A stretch of DNA of 64,000 nt, from assembly GCA_028279505.1 (NCBI GenBank), contig JANQNP010000114.1:1-64000 (forward strand), written 5' to 3'. Shown here piece by piece: positions 17,666-25,643 of this stretch (positions within the stretch are counted from its first letter, which is position 1; every line of letters begins with the position of its first letter). A program made the translations under genes and the position numbers. Below the pieces are notes generated by a model. It was not told the origin of the DNA, ran no database searches, and was given only the letters and a program-made list of their open reading frames with translations. Source of the DNA: Dehalococcoidia bacterium (GTDB taxonomy: Bacteria; Chloroflexota; Dehalococcoidia; UBA2979).

Positions 17666-17733
17666 CCTCGGACGGTGGCTGACCCGCAGCGGCGGCTGGC
17701 CTCGGACGGTGAGTGGCCTCGGGAGGTGGCGTG
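17666..17733 (+). repeat. Degenerate 17-bp tandem repeat, four units
   Basis: Directly after the hydrolase stop codon are four contiguous 17-bp units at 17666, 17683, 17700 and 17717. Three begin CCTCGG and carry GGTG at positions 9-12; the second unit is more diverged. The array fills the whole gap between two convergent genes. Related pairs of units occur at other intergenic sites in this window. Confidence 0.6.
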
Positions 17734-17740
17734 ACCGGAG

Positions 17741-19639
17741 TCAGGCGGCGGCGCTAGCAGGCATCCACGGGTGGGTGCGCTGGAGGAGGTTGGTGAATTC
17801 CTCGGCGGGGACGGGGCGGCTGAAGTAGTAGCCCTGGGCGACGTCGCAGTGCATCTCCTCGAGGAGGGCGAGCTCCGCGGCGCGCTCGACGCCCTCGGCG
17901 ACGACGGTGCGCTCGAGGGTGTGGGCGACGGTGACGAGGCCGGCGACGATGGCGCGGTCCTCGGCGTTGCGGGTGATGCCGGCGACGAACGAGCGGTCGA
18001 TCTTGAGCGACATCTTGGGGAGCAGACGGAGGTGGCTGAGCCAGGAGTGGCCGGTCCCGAAGTCGTCGAGTGAGCTCTGGATGCCGAGGGCGGCGAGGTC
18101 CTCGAGGACGCGGACGGCCTCCTCGGGGTTCTGGATGGCAACGGTCTCGGTGACCTCAAGCTCGAGGCAAGAGGCGGGGAGGCCGCTGGTTTCGAGCGCG
18201 TCGCGGACGGTGGTGACGAGGTCGGACTGGAAGAGCTGGCGGGCGCTCACGTTGACGGCGACGCGAAACGGCTGGTTGCGGAGGTCGAGCCACTGCTTCG
18301 CCTGCGCGGCGGCCTCGCGGATGGCCCAGCCGCCGACGGGGACGATCATGCGGGTCTCCTCGAGGAGTGGGATGAAGCGCTCCGGGGAGACGAGACCTCG
18401 GGAGGGGGATCGCCAGCGGAGGAGGGCCTCGGCGCCGACGATGGCGCCGCTCTCCACGTCGATCTGAGGCTGGTAGTAGAGGAGGAACTCGTCGTTATCG
18501 AGGGCGCGGCGCAGCTCGACCTCGAGTTCCAGGGTATTCTCGACGGGGCCGACGGCGTCGCCGGTCGCGAACCCGTAGGTGCCACCGCCATCGCGCTTCG
18601 CGCGGTCGCGCGCGCCGACGGCGGCGAGGATCAGCGCGGTGGTCTCGGTGCCGTCGCGTGGGGCGACGGCGAGGCCAATGCTGACGCCCGCGCGCAGCTC
18701 GCCGGTCTGGTAGGTGAGCGGCTGATCGAGCGACTCGAGGATCGCCTGGGCGGCGTCTCGCGCGCCCTCGATGTCCGCGCCCGGGAGGAGGACGAGGAAC
18801 TCGTCGCCGCCGCGGCGGCCGACGCAGGCGTCGCGGGGGAGGGTGTCTTGGATGCGGCGGGCGATGTCGCGGAGGACGCGGTCGCCCTGCTCCGAGCCAA
18901 GCGTCTCGTTGATCCGGCGGAAGCGGTCGATATCGACGATCGCAACGGCGACGCTGTCCGACGGGCGGCGGTTCAGCAGCGCGACGGTGAGGTGCGACCG
19001 AAACCGATCGCGGGAGAGGACGCCGGTCAGCGCGTCCATCTCCGCGGCACGGCGGCGCTGGCGCAGCAGCGTACCGCCGAAGATCAGTGCGCCGAGGGCG
19101 AGCAGGACGATGCCGGCCTGGAGGACAGTTCGGGTCTGGTCGGCACGCGATTCGCTGCGCTCCGTGAGCACGGTGAGGAGGTCGTCGACGGCGACGCCGG
19201 TATCGTCGGCGGCCGCGATGACGGCGTCGAACTCCTCGTCGCCGCTGACATAGGAGCGGGCGGTGTCCGCGGTGGTCGCCCACGCATCCTTCACGTCCGC
19301 CAGGAGGGCGTCGGCCTCCTCGTCGTCGAGGATGCGCTCAAGGTAGACCGGCAGCTCGCTCGTCTGCGTCTCGGCCTGGAGGATCGAGTCCTCGAGCATG
19401 GTGAGGTCTTCGTCGTGCGAGGTCATCTCGGCGGCCAACGCGACCTTCTGGGCGTAGGTGCGGAGCTCGGCGAGATCGGAAGCGGCTCGTGTTGCGTCGT
19501 TGACGCGCGAGAGGTGGAAGAGGAAGAGGAACGCAGCGAGGGCGATCACGAGACCGCCGATCAGCCAGACGTAGCGCGCCAGATCGAGACGCGCGAGGCG
19601 CGCGATCGCGACGACGACACCGGACTGATTCGTTCGCAC
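17741..19639 (-). CDS. GGDEF-EAL domain membrane protein (c-di-GMP turnover)
   Basis: The 632-residue protein has a membrane segment at about 24-42, a helical extracytoplasmic region of about 125 residues, a second membrane segment around 170-190, then GGDEF and EAL domains. The GGDEF site is intact (RRGGDEFLVLLPG at about 275-287). The EAL site is intact in GAEALLRW at about 400, with the downstream QSSLDDFGTG and SFVAGI features. It could therefore both make and degrade cyclic di-GMP; the balance is not predictable. The outside domain is likely a sensor. GTG 19639 is the start, with GAGGAA six bases upstream. The PilZ glycosyltransferase at 30573 is a potential client of the messenger. Confidence 0.93.
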   Translation of the reverse strand: MRTNQSGVVVAIARLARLDLARYVWLIGGLVIALAAFLFLFHLSRVNDATRAASDLAELRTYAQKVALAAEMTSHDEDLTMLEDSILQAETQTSELPVYLERILDDEEADALLADVKDAWATTADTARSYVSGDEEFDAVIAAADDTGVAVDDLLTVLTERSESRADQTRTVLQAGIVLLALGALIFGGTLLRQRRRAAEMDALTGVLSRDRFRSHLTVALLNRRPSDSVAVAIVDIDRFRRINETLGSEQGDRVLRDIARRIQDTLPRDACVGRRGGDEFLVLLPGADIEGARDAAQAILESLDQPLTYQTGELRAGVSIGLAVAPRDGTETTALILAAVGARDRAKRDGGGTYGFATGDAVGPVENTLELEVELRRALDNDEFLLYYQPQIDVESGAIVGAEALLRWRSPSRGLVSPERFIPLLEETRMIVPVGGWAIREAAAQAKQWLDLRNQPFRVAVNVSARQLFQSDLVTTVRDALETSGLPASCLELEVTETVAIQNPEEAVRVLEDLAALGIQSSLDDFGTGHSWLSHLRLLPKMSLKIDRSFVAGITRNAEDRAIVAGLVTVAHTLERTVVAEGVERAAELALLEEMHCDVAQGYYFSRPVPAEEFTNLLQRTHPWMPASAAA

Positions 19640-19721
19640 AACGGTTCCTCACGGGCAGGTGACTGCAGTGCAGTATCGGCAGCGTTTTCGGGCGCACGGA
19701 GACATTCGGGCCCGCTCGGAG

Positions 19722-19736
19722 CCTGACATTTTCAGG
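19722..19736. promoter_or_regulatory. Short dyad in the divergent control region
   Basis: CCTGA and TCAGG form a 5-bp inverted repeat with a 5-base centre in the 277-base gap between the divergent GGDEF-EAL gene and the SH3-module gene. The 12-mer that overlaps it (19719-19730) recurs at 27947-27958, upstream of the other SH3-module gene. Operator function is a guess. Confidence 0.2.
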
Positions 19737-19916
19737 TGTGCTTGATCCCGGTGCGCTAGGTGAGCGATCCGACGGCACCTCGTGTCGCTGGGCGTCGCCG
19801 GGCGGCGCGGCTGCCGCAGATCGGAATCGGCGGTATCGGGAGTGCTGATGGCGTCAGTCTGTGCCGATGATCGCCACGAACGAAGCCTGTATCGCCTGAC
19901 CACGCGGAGCGCTTGC

Positions 19917-21152
19917 ATGCAGCAGCCGTTGCCGGTTCCTGACGAGTACGACGGCGAGGGCGAACCGCCCTCGGAAGCACTCCCGCCCCGTCCCTCGCCT
20001 GAACAGTTGGCCGAACAGTCGGCGCTCGAGGTCTTCCCCGGCGCCGCGACGCTGGGCTCCGATCAATGGTGGCAACCGCCCGAGCCGACCGAACACGATG
20101 ACGAGGCGACGGCGGAGCCGTTGGATCTCCCTCCCGCTGCCGCCGTTCCACCCGTCACGCCGACCAACGTCGCGGACGAGTGGGCCGAAGCAACGCCCGC
20201 GGAGGAGTCAACGGCCGACGCGACGACCGATCAGGCACCGCGACAGCTCTGGAGCGTCGCCGAGCCTCACGTGGCCGAGCCCGACGTTCCCGATCCTGAC
20301 GTAGCCGCATCGGACGCCCCGGAGGGGCGAGATTCGTTCGCAGGACCGGATCCGGACGCGCCACCCGTAGAGCCACCACCCGCTGGTGCACCGCCAACGG
20401 CAGACGCCGGCGGTGCGCCGACCGAGGGATCGCTCGCGCGGGTCTTCGATCCCGCACCAGCCAGCGCGCGACCTGAGCCGGTCGACGAGATCCCGCGCAG
20501 CGTGCTGTCGCTGCCGTTGCTGTCCGGGCGCGAGCAGCGCGAGGCGGCCGGCGCGTCACAGCGCGAGGCGATCATGGCGCAGGCCGGTGCGCTGCCCGAC
20601 CCCCTGCCCGATCAGCAGCTCTCGAGCGCCGACGCTCAGCTCGCGGTGGCGATGCAGGGTTCCAGCGCAGCTGCGCCGCCCGCGACCGAACAGCGCGGCG
20701 GGTTCACGCGGAAGATCCGGCTCTCGCTGATCATCATCGCGCTGACGTTGGTCTCGCTCTGGGGCGGCGCTGTGGCGACCGGCCAAGGCGGAGAGGTCGA
20801 GCGCGGCGCCTCGGCGCTAGCGCCTGACGTCCTCGAACAGTGGATCTCGGACCAGGTGTCGTCGTTCGGCACCAGCGCGCCGGCCGCGACGGCAGACGCG
20901 CCGATTGGCGCCCCGAGCGCCAGCGGCGATCAGTCGTTTGTCAGCCAGATCGCGCACACCGGCGGCGGTGGTGTACCCGTGCGGTCGACGTGCGTGCCCG
21001 AGGCGCGGACGCCGCGCACGATCAACGAGGGCGCACCGGTCACGATCATCGCGCAGGGCGTCGGCGACTGCGCCGGCTGGAACGTCGTCCGCGCCGGGGC
21101 GACGGTGAGCTGGGTCGAGTCGGCGTACCTCGAGCCCATCGCCGCGCCGTAG
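19917..21152 (+). CDS. Membrane protein with disordered N-terminus and extracellular SH3-like module
   Basis: The 411-residue protein has no catalytic motif. Residues 1-264 are rich in Pro, Ala, Asp and Glu and look disordered. A single membrane helix lies at about 265-288 (IRLSLIIIALTLVSLWGG), preceded by Arg/Lys, so the N-terminus should be cytoplasmic. The C-terminal 70 residues form a compact module: GGGGVPVRSTC, GAPVTIIAQGVGDCAGW, SWVESAYLEP, which resembles a bacterial SH3 (SH3b) fold with two cysteines able to form a disulfide. The same module occurs in the lipoprotein at 27966. ATG 19917 is chosen because GGAG lies 7 bases upstream; the frame is open further upstream. Function unknown. 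Confidence 0.7.
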   Translation: MQQPLPVPDEYDGEGEPPSEALPPRPSPEQLAEQSALEVFPGAATLGSDQWWQPPEPTEHDDEATAEPLDLPPAAAVPPVTPTNVADEWAEATPAEESTADATTDQAPRQLWSVAEPHVAEPDVPDPDVAASDAPEGRDSFAGPDPDAPPVEPPPAGAPPTADAGGAPTEGSLARVFDPAPASARPEPVDEIPRSVLSLPLLSGREQREAAGASQREAIMAQAGALPDPLPDQQLSSADAQLAVAMQGSSAAAPPATEQRGGFTRKIRLSLIIIALTLVSLWGGAVATGQGGEVERGASALAPDVLEQWISDQVSSFGTSAPAATADAPIGAPSASGDQSFVSQIAHTGGGGVPVRSTCVPEARTPRTINEGAPVTIIAQGVGDCAGWNVVRAGATVSWVESAYLEPIAAP

Positions 21153-21204
21153 GCGCACCGCGACCTTCTCGCCCGCGTTCGTGGCCCCTCGATAGGCGGT
21201 CTCG

Positions 21205-22002
21205 CTAGCCGCCGGTCCAGTTCGGCTGTCGCTTGTCCGAGAACGCCTTCGGCCCCTCGACCGCGTCGTCCGAGGCGAGATGTGCCTGGATGCCGGGGTA
21301 GGTGCTGCGGATGGCGGCGCGAAGCGGGACGTCGAGCCCGACCATCGCCGCCTCCTTGGAACCGCGCACCGAGAGCGGGGCGCATTCGAGGATCTCGGCG
21401 GCCCAGCGCTCGGCCGTGGGGATCAGGTCGTCGAGCGGCACGACCTCGTTGACGAGGCCGAGGCGGTAGGCCTCGGAGGCGCTGATCGGCTTCGCGGTGA
21501 GCAGCATGCCCATCGCGATCTTCAGCGGGATCTGGCGGGGCAGCCGGTGGATGCCGCCGGCGAGCGCGGCGAGACCGACACGCGGCTCCGGGAGTCCGAA
21601 CTGGGCGCTGTCGGCGGCGACGAGGATGTCGCAGGCGAGCGCGAGCTCGCAGCCGCCGCCCATCGCCCAGCCGTTCACGGCGCCGATGACCGGCTTGTAG
21701 AGGTCGAAGCGCTCGGTGAGACCACCGAACCCACCGTTGATCGGACCTCGGCCGGTGTTGCCGACGGTACTGCCGGCGTTGCGCGCGGCAGTGGCCTTCA
21801 AGTCGTTGCCGGCGGAGAAGCCGCGTGAGCCGGCGCCGGTGAGGATGGCGACCCAGAGGTCGTTATCGGCAGCGAAGTCGTCCCAGATCGCGGACAGCTC
21901 GCGGGAGGCGTCTGGGTGGAGGGCGTTCATCACCTCGGGGCGGTTGATGGTGATGTGCGCGACGTGGTCACGCTTCTCGTAGATCGCGAACTCGTAGGCC
22001 AT
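21205..22002 (-). CDS. Enoyl-CoA hydratase/isomerase family protein
   Basis: The 265-residue crotonase has oxyanion-hole segments (GFSAGNDLKA; GWAMGGGCELALACD) and both catalytic glutamate positions of true hydratases (in CELA and in GLPEPRVGL). It is therefore likely a hydratase or closely related acyl-CoA enzyme. The start ATG 22002 follows AGGAGGA; a longer open frame upstream is non-coding in composition. Confidence 0.92.
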   Translation of the reverse strand: MAYEFAIYEKRDHVAHITINRPEVMNALHPDASRELSAIWDDFAADNDLWVAILTGAGSRGFSAGNDLKATAARNAGSTVGNTGRGPINGGFGGLTERFDLYKPVIGAVNGWAMGGGCELALACDILVAADSAQFGLPEPRVGLAALAGGIHRLPRQIPLKIAMGMLLTAKPISASEAYRLGLVNEVVPLDDLIPTAERWAAEILECAPLSVRGSKEAAMVGLDVPLRAAIRSTYPGIQAHLASDDAVEGPKAFSDKRQPNWTGG

Positions 22003-22201
22003 GCGGGTTCCTCCTGGGACACGCGCGGAGTCTGGCGGCGCGTTCCCCCGCCCCGCAACCCGTTGGCGGACACATGCCGGTGAACGGCGCCGTTCATCGC
22101 GGCGTTCAGGGTTCTGCGAGATAGGACGGGAACCACATTCGGATAGCAATCGTTGGCCTACCAACCGGCGCCGGCCGAAGGCCGACGAAGAGGAACCGAC
22201 C

Positions 22202-24562
22202 ATGCGAGTACCCCAATTCATCGGACTGATCGGCGCGTTGATCGCCACGATCGCCCTGATCCCCGCCGTCGCGAGCGCCCAGCAGCCGATCGACCCGCCG
22301 ATCCTGCCGCCGGACCGCTGCTTCGACTGCTGGTGGCCAGTGATGCCGGTCGCGTCGCTCGACCGCTTCGAGGCGGAGATGGATGTGACGGATGGGCTGC
22401 TGGTGTCGCGGTACCGGCTGGAGCTGTCGAACCCGCACGAGGGGCTCGCGGAGGGGCGAATCGTGGTGCCGGTACCGGCGGGCAGCTCGGTGACGGACCT
22501 CGTGCTCTCTGGGGGTCCGGAGACCCTCGAGGGACGCGTGCTCGACGCGGACGAGGCGCAACGCCTTTACGACGAGATCGTGCGCCGGCTGATCGACCCG
22601 GCGCTGTTGCGATCGCTGGGCGACGACCTGTACGAGGTGCGCGCGTTCCCGGTGCCGGCGGGCGAGGAGCGGGCCGTTTCGTTCACCGTGACGAGCCCCC
22701 TGGTCGCGCTAGACGAGCAGGTGCTGTTGGAGATCCCGTGGGCGCGGATGTCACCGCGGCCGGCCGCGGCCGCGGTGTCGATCGACATCGATGTGCCGTG
22801 GGCGGTGCGGTCGGTGCTGGCGCCGGGGCTGAACCTGGACGTCGACCGCGAGTCGGCCGGCGAGCTGACGGCGAGCTGGGAGTCGAGCGCGGGCTGGGCG
22901 GCGACCTCGAACCTGCGCGTGTACGTGGCTGGTGGCGAGGGGTTGATCGACACCCGCGCCCTCGCGTACCGCGAGCGCGGCGAGGACGGGTTCTTCGCCC
23001 TGCTGTTCGCGCCGGTGCTGGAGATCGACGAGGCGGTCGCACGCGACCTGGTGCTGGTGCTCGACACCTCTGGCTCGATGGAGGGCGAGAAGATCGAGCA
23101 GGCGCGCGACGCCGCAGCCTACGTGCTCGAGCGACTGGGTGAGGATGACCACTTCGCGGTGGTGAGCTTCTCGCGCTCAATCCGGGTGTTCGGCGACGGG
23201 CTGGAGGACAGCGACCGCGCCAACGCGGCGATCGATTATGTCGACGGGCTCGACGCGGCAGGCGGCACGAACATCGCTGACGCGCTGGATACCGCGTTCG
23301 AGCTGCTCGACGGCGAGCGGCCCTCGACGGTCATCTTCCTCACCGATGGGTTGCCGACGGTGGGCGTGCAGCACACGGACACGATCCTCGACCTCGCGAG
23401 CGGCGCGGCACCGGATCGCGCGCAGCTCTTCGCGTTCGGGGTGGGCAACGACGTGGACACGGTGCTGCTGGATGCGCTGGCGACGCGGTTTGTCGGCACG
23501 AGCCACTACGTGACGCCGGACGAGCGGATCGACGCCGAGGTGGGCCGTCTCTACGAGCGCGTGTCGACGCCGGTGCTGACCGACGTCGAGATCGAGATCG
23601 ACGGCGGCGAGGTGGAGGCGCTGGCGCCGCGCGCGATCGCCGGTCTCTTCGCCGGGCAGCAGGCGCTGCTGACCGGCCGCTACGCGGAGCCCGGTCCGAT
23701 GAGCGTGGTGGTGCGGGGCAACTCGTTCGACGGTCCCGAGGTGTTCGAGTACTCGATCGACCTGCCGGAGCGCGAGACGAGCGAGCCCGCGGTCGCGCAG
23801 CTCTGGGCACAGCGCCGGGTGGCCAACCTGCTGACTGAGGTGCGGATCGAAGGGCCTCGGGACTCGCTGATCGAGGAGATCGTGGAGCTGGCGACGCGGT
23901 TCGGGATCGTGACGCCGTACACGTCGTACCTCGCCGAGGAGCCCGAGCTGGCGCTCGCGAGCGACGACGCGCTGACCGCGTTCAGCGAGCGTGCGGCCGC
24001 GGCGCCCTCGAGCGGTGCGGACGCGGTGGCCGGTGCCGCCGACCTCGAGGAGCTGCGCGACGGCGCGTTCGAGGGCGACGCGGACGCGGCGGCGACGGTG
24101 CGCCAGCTCGGCGCGCGGAGCTACTACCTGATCGACGGGGCGTGGACGCGTGACGGCTACCGGCCGGAGCTCGACGTGACGCCAGTGACGGTCGGTTCCG
24201 CAGCATTCGCGGCGCTTGTCGAAGCCGAGCCGGAGATCGCCTCGGCGGCGGCGCTCGGCGGGCGGGTGATCACGCTTGCCGCGGACGGCACGTGGGTCGA
24301 GTTGAGCTGGCCGGACGCCGAGTCAGGCGAGGTGGTGGTCTTCGAGCTGCCGCAGCACACGAACGGGACGGACCCGGTGACATCGATCGCCGTGTCCGAC
24401 CCACCAGCGACGCAGCAGCTCAACGCGCAGCCGGCGGCGAACCGCGACCAAACGGTCGCGAACCTCGAGGGGGACGACGGGGCACCGTGGGTTGCGATCC
24501 TGGCGGGCCTCGCCGCGCTCGCGCTTGGCGCGGGGGCGGCGGTGCGGATCGCGCGGCGGTAG
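22202..24562 (+). CDS. VIT and von Willebrand factor A domain protein
   Basis: The 786-residue protein has a signal peptide (MRVPQFIGLIGALIATIALI, cleavage near ASAQQ), a VIT domain at about 45-180, and a VWA domain at about 275-450 with an intact MIDAS (DTSGSMEGEK; later LTDGLP). A beta-rich region and a C-terminal membrane segment (WVAILAGLAALALGAGAAV) with basic end follow. This is the layout of inter-alpha-trypsin-inhibitor-like bacterial surface proteins, anchored by the C-terminus and facing outward. The partner ligand is unknown. The start is supported by GAGGA upstream. Confidence 0.9.
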   Translation: MRVPQFIGLIGALIATIALIPAVASAQQPIDPPILPPDRCFDCWWPVMPVASLDRFEAEMDVTDGLLVSRYRLELSNPHEGLAEGRIVVPVPAGSSVTDLVLSGGPETLEGRVLDADEAQRLYDEIVRRLIDPALLRSLGDDLYEVRAFPVPAGEERAVSFTVTSPLVALDEQVLLEIPWARMSPRPAAAAVSIDIDVPWAVRSVLAPGLNLDVDRESAGELTASWESSAGWAATSNLRVYVAGGEGLIDTRALAYRERGEDGFFALLFAPVLEIDEAVARDLVLVLDTSGSMEGEKIEQARDAAAYVLERLGEDDHFAVVSFSRSIRVFGDGLEDSDRANAAIDYVDGLDAAGGTNIADALDTAFELLDGERPSTVIFLTDGLPTVGVQHTDTILDLASGAAPDRAQLFAFGVGNDVDTVLLDALATRFVGTSHYVTPDERIDAEVGRLYERVSTPVLTDVEIEIDGGEVEALAPRAIAGLFAGQQALLTGRYAEPGPMSVVVRGNSFDGPEVFEYSIDLPERETSEPAVAQLWAQRRVANLLTEVRIEGPRDSLIEEIVELATRFGIVTPYTSYLAEEPELALASDDALTAFSERAAAAPSSGADAVAGAADLEELRDGAFEGDADAAATVRQLGARSYYLIDGAWTRDGYRPELDVTPVTVGSAAFAALVEAEPEIASAAALGGRVITLAADGTWVELSWPDAESGEVVVFELPQHTNGTDPVTSIAVSDPPATQQLNAQPAANRDQTVANLEGDDGAPWVAILAGLAALALGAGAAVRIARR

Positions 24563-24611
24563 CGCGTCGCCTCCGAATGTAGGCGCACGGGATCGCGAAC
24601 CGGCGGCGGTC

Positions 24612-24617
24612 TAGACT
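24612..24617 (+). promoter_or_regulatory. -10 element of a probable leaderless promoter
   Basis: TAGACT ends 6 nt before the ATG at 24624 and no Shine-Dalgarno is present, so the transcript probably begins at the start codon. The -35 region is not recognisable. Confidence 0.45.
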
Positions 24618-24623
24618 GCCTCG

Positions 24624-25448
24624 ATGAGTGAGACGCCTGCCGACCGGTACACGCACGGCCATCACGCCTCGGTGGTTGGGCAGCATCGCCGCCGCACCGC
24701 CGAGGACGCGGCGGCGTTCTTGCTGCCGCACCTGGAGCCGGCGATGTCGATCCTCGATGTCGGGTGCGGGCCGGGGAGCATCACGACCGGGCTGGCGCGG
24801 CGGGTGCCCGACGGGCACGTGACCGGCATCGACGTGGTGGAGGACGTGCTCCTCGAGGCGCGCGAACTCGCCTCGGACAGCGGGGTGTCGAACGTGACGT
24901 TCGAGGCCGGGGACGTATACGCGCTCGCGTACGAGGAGGACCGGTTCGACGTGGCGTACGCGCACCAGGTGCTGCAGCACCTGACCGATCCGGTGCGAGC
25001 GCTGGGCGAGCTGCGGCGCGTCGTGCGGCCGGGGGGCCTCGTGGGGGTGCGGGACGCCGACTACGGGACGATGGTGCACGCGCCGGACACGCCGGAGCTG
25101 CATCGCTGGCTGGAGCTGTATCACGCGGTGGCAGCGCGGAACGACGCAGAGGCGGACGCCGGCCGCTACCTGTATGGGTGGTTCCGGGATGCCAGGTTCG
25201 ACGAGATCGAGATGAGCGCGTCGACGTGGGTGTTCCACGAGCCGCGCCAGATCCTCAACTGGGGCGACTCCTGGGCGGAGCGGGTGACGCGATCCGCGCT
25301 GGCCGAACAGGCGGTCGAGTACGGCCTCGCGAGTGCCGATGAGCTGGAGGCGATCGCCGAGGGCTGGCGCCGCTGGGCGCGCGAACCGGATGCGTTCTTC
25401 ACGTTCCTGCACGTCGAAGCCCTCGGACGGGTGCCGGCCGCGGGGTGA
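24624..25448 (+). CDS. Class I SAM-dependent methyltransferase
   Basis: The 274-residue protein has the Rossmann SAM-binding motifs ILDVGCGPGSITTGLARRV (motif I), the acidic residue in VTGIDVVEDVL and the post-motif region YAHQVLQHLTDPVRAL. It resembles UbiE/Methyltransf_11-type enzymes that act on small molecules. The acceptor is unknown. It is monocistronic and convergent with the CpaF gene, separated by three strong hairpins. Confidence 0.9.
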   Translation: MSETPADRYTHGHHASVVGQHRRRTAEDAAAFLLPHLEPAMSILDVGCGPGSITTGLARRVPDGHVTGIDVVEDVLLEARELASDSGVSNVTFEAGDVYALAYEEDRFDVAYAHQVLQHLTDPVRALGELRRVVRPGGLVGVRDADYGTMVHAPDTPELHRWLELYHAVAARNDAEADAGRYLYGWFRDARFDEIEMSASTWVFHEPRQILNWGDSWAERVTRSALAEQAVEYGLASADELEAIAEGWRRWAREPDAFFTFLHVEALGRVPAAG

Positions 25449-25512
25449 GGCGCCCTACCGTTCCTCGGAGGCGACGAGAGCCAGACGCCCTCGGAGACGC
25501 CGCAGACGCCAC

Positions 25513-25538
25513 GAGCCCCGGCCGTCCGGCCGGGGCTC
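25513..25538. terminator. Strong hairpin 1 between convergent genes
   Basis: An 11-bp perfect stem (25513-25523 with 25528-25538) closes a four-base loop GTCC. There is no T-tract, which is common in high-GC genomes. It lies 64 bp beyond the methyltransferase stop. Confidence 0.55.
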
Positions 25539-25546
25539 AAGTGGGT

Positions 25547-25576
25547 GGAGCCGCCCGCGTCGGGTTGGGCGGCTCC
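25547..25576. terminator. Strong hairpin 2 between convergent genes
   Basis: A 10-bp perfect stem (25547-25556 with 25567-25576) encloses a 10-base loop. It begins eight bases after hairpin 1 ends and has an unrelated stem sequence. Confidence 0.5.
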
Positions 25577-25600
25577 GAAATCCCGCCAGGGACTTCGTGA

Positions 25601-25628
25601 CACGAGGGGCGTGGAGGGGCCCCTCGTG
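25601..25628. terminator. Strong hairpin 3 between convergent genes
   Basis: A 10-bp perfect stem (25601-25610 with 25619-25628) encloses an 8-base loop. It lies 15 bases beyond the stop codon of the CpaF gene, as expected for that gene's terminator; hairpin 1 would serve the opposite strand. Confidence 0.55.
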
Positions 25629-25643
25629 ACGGGTTGGGTGCGC

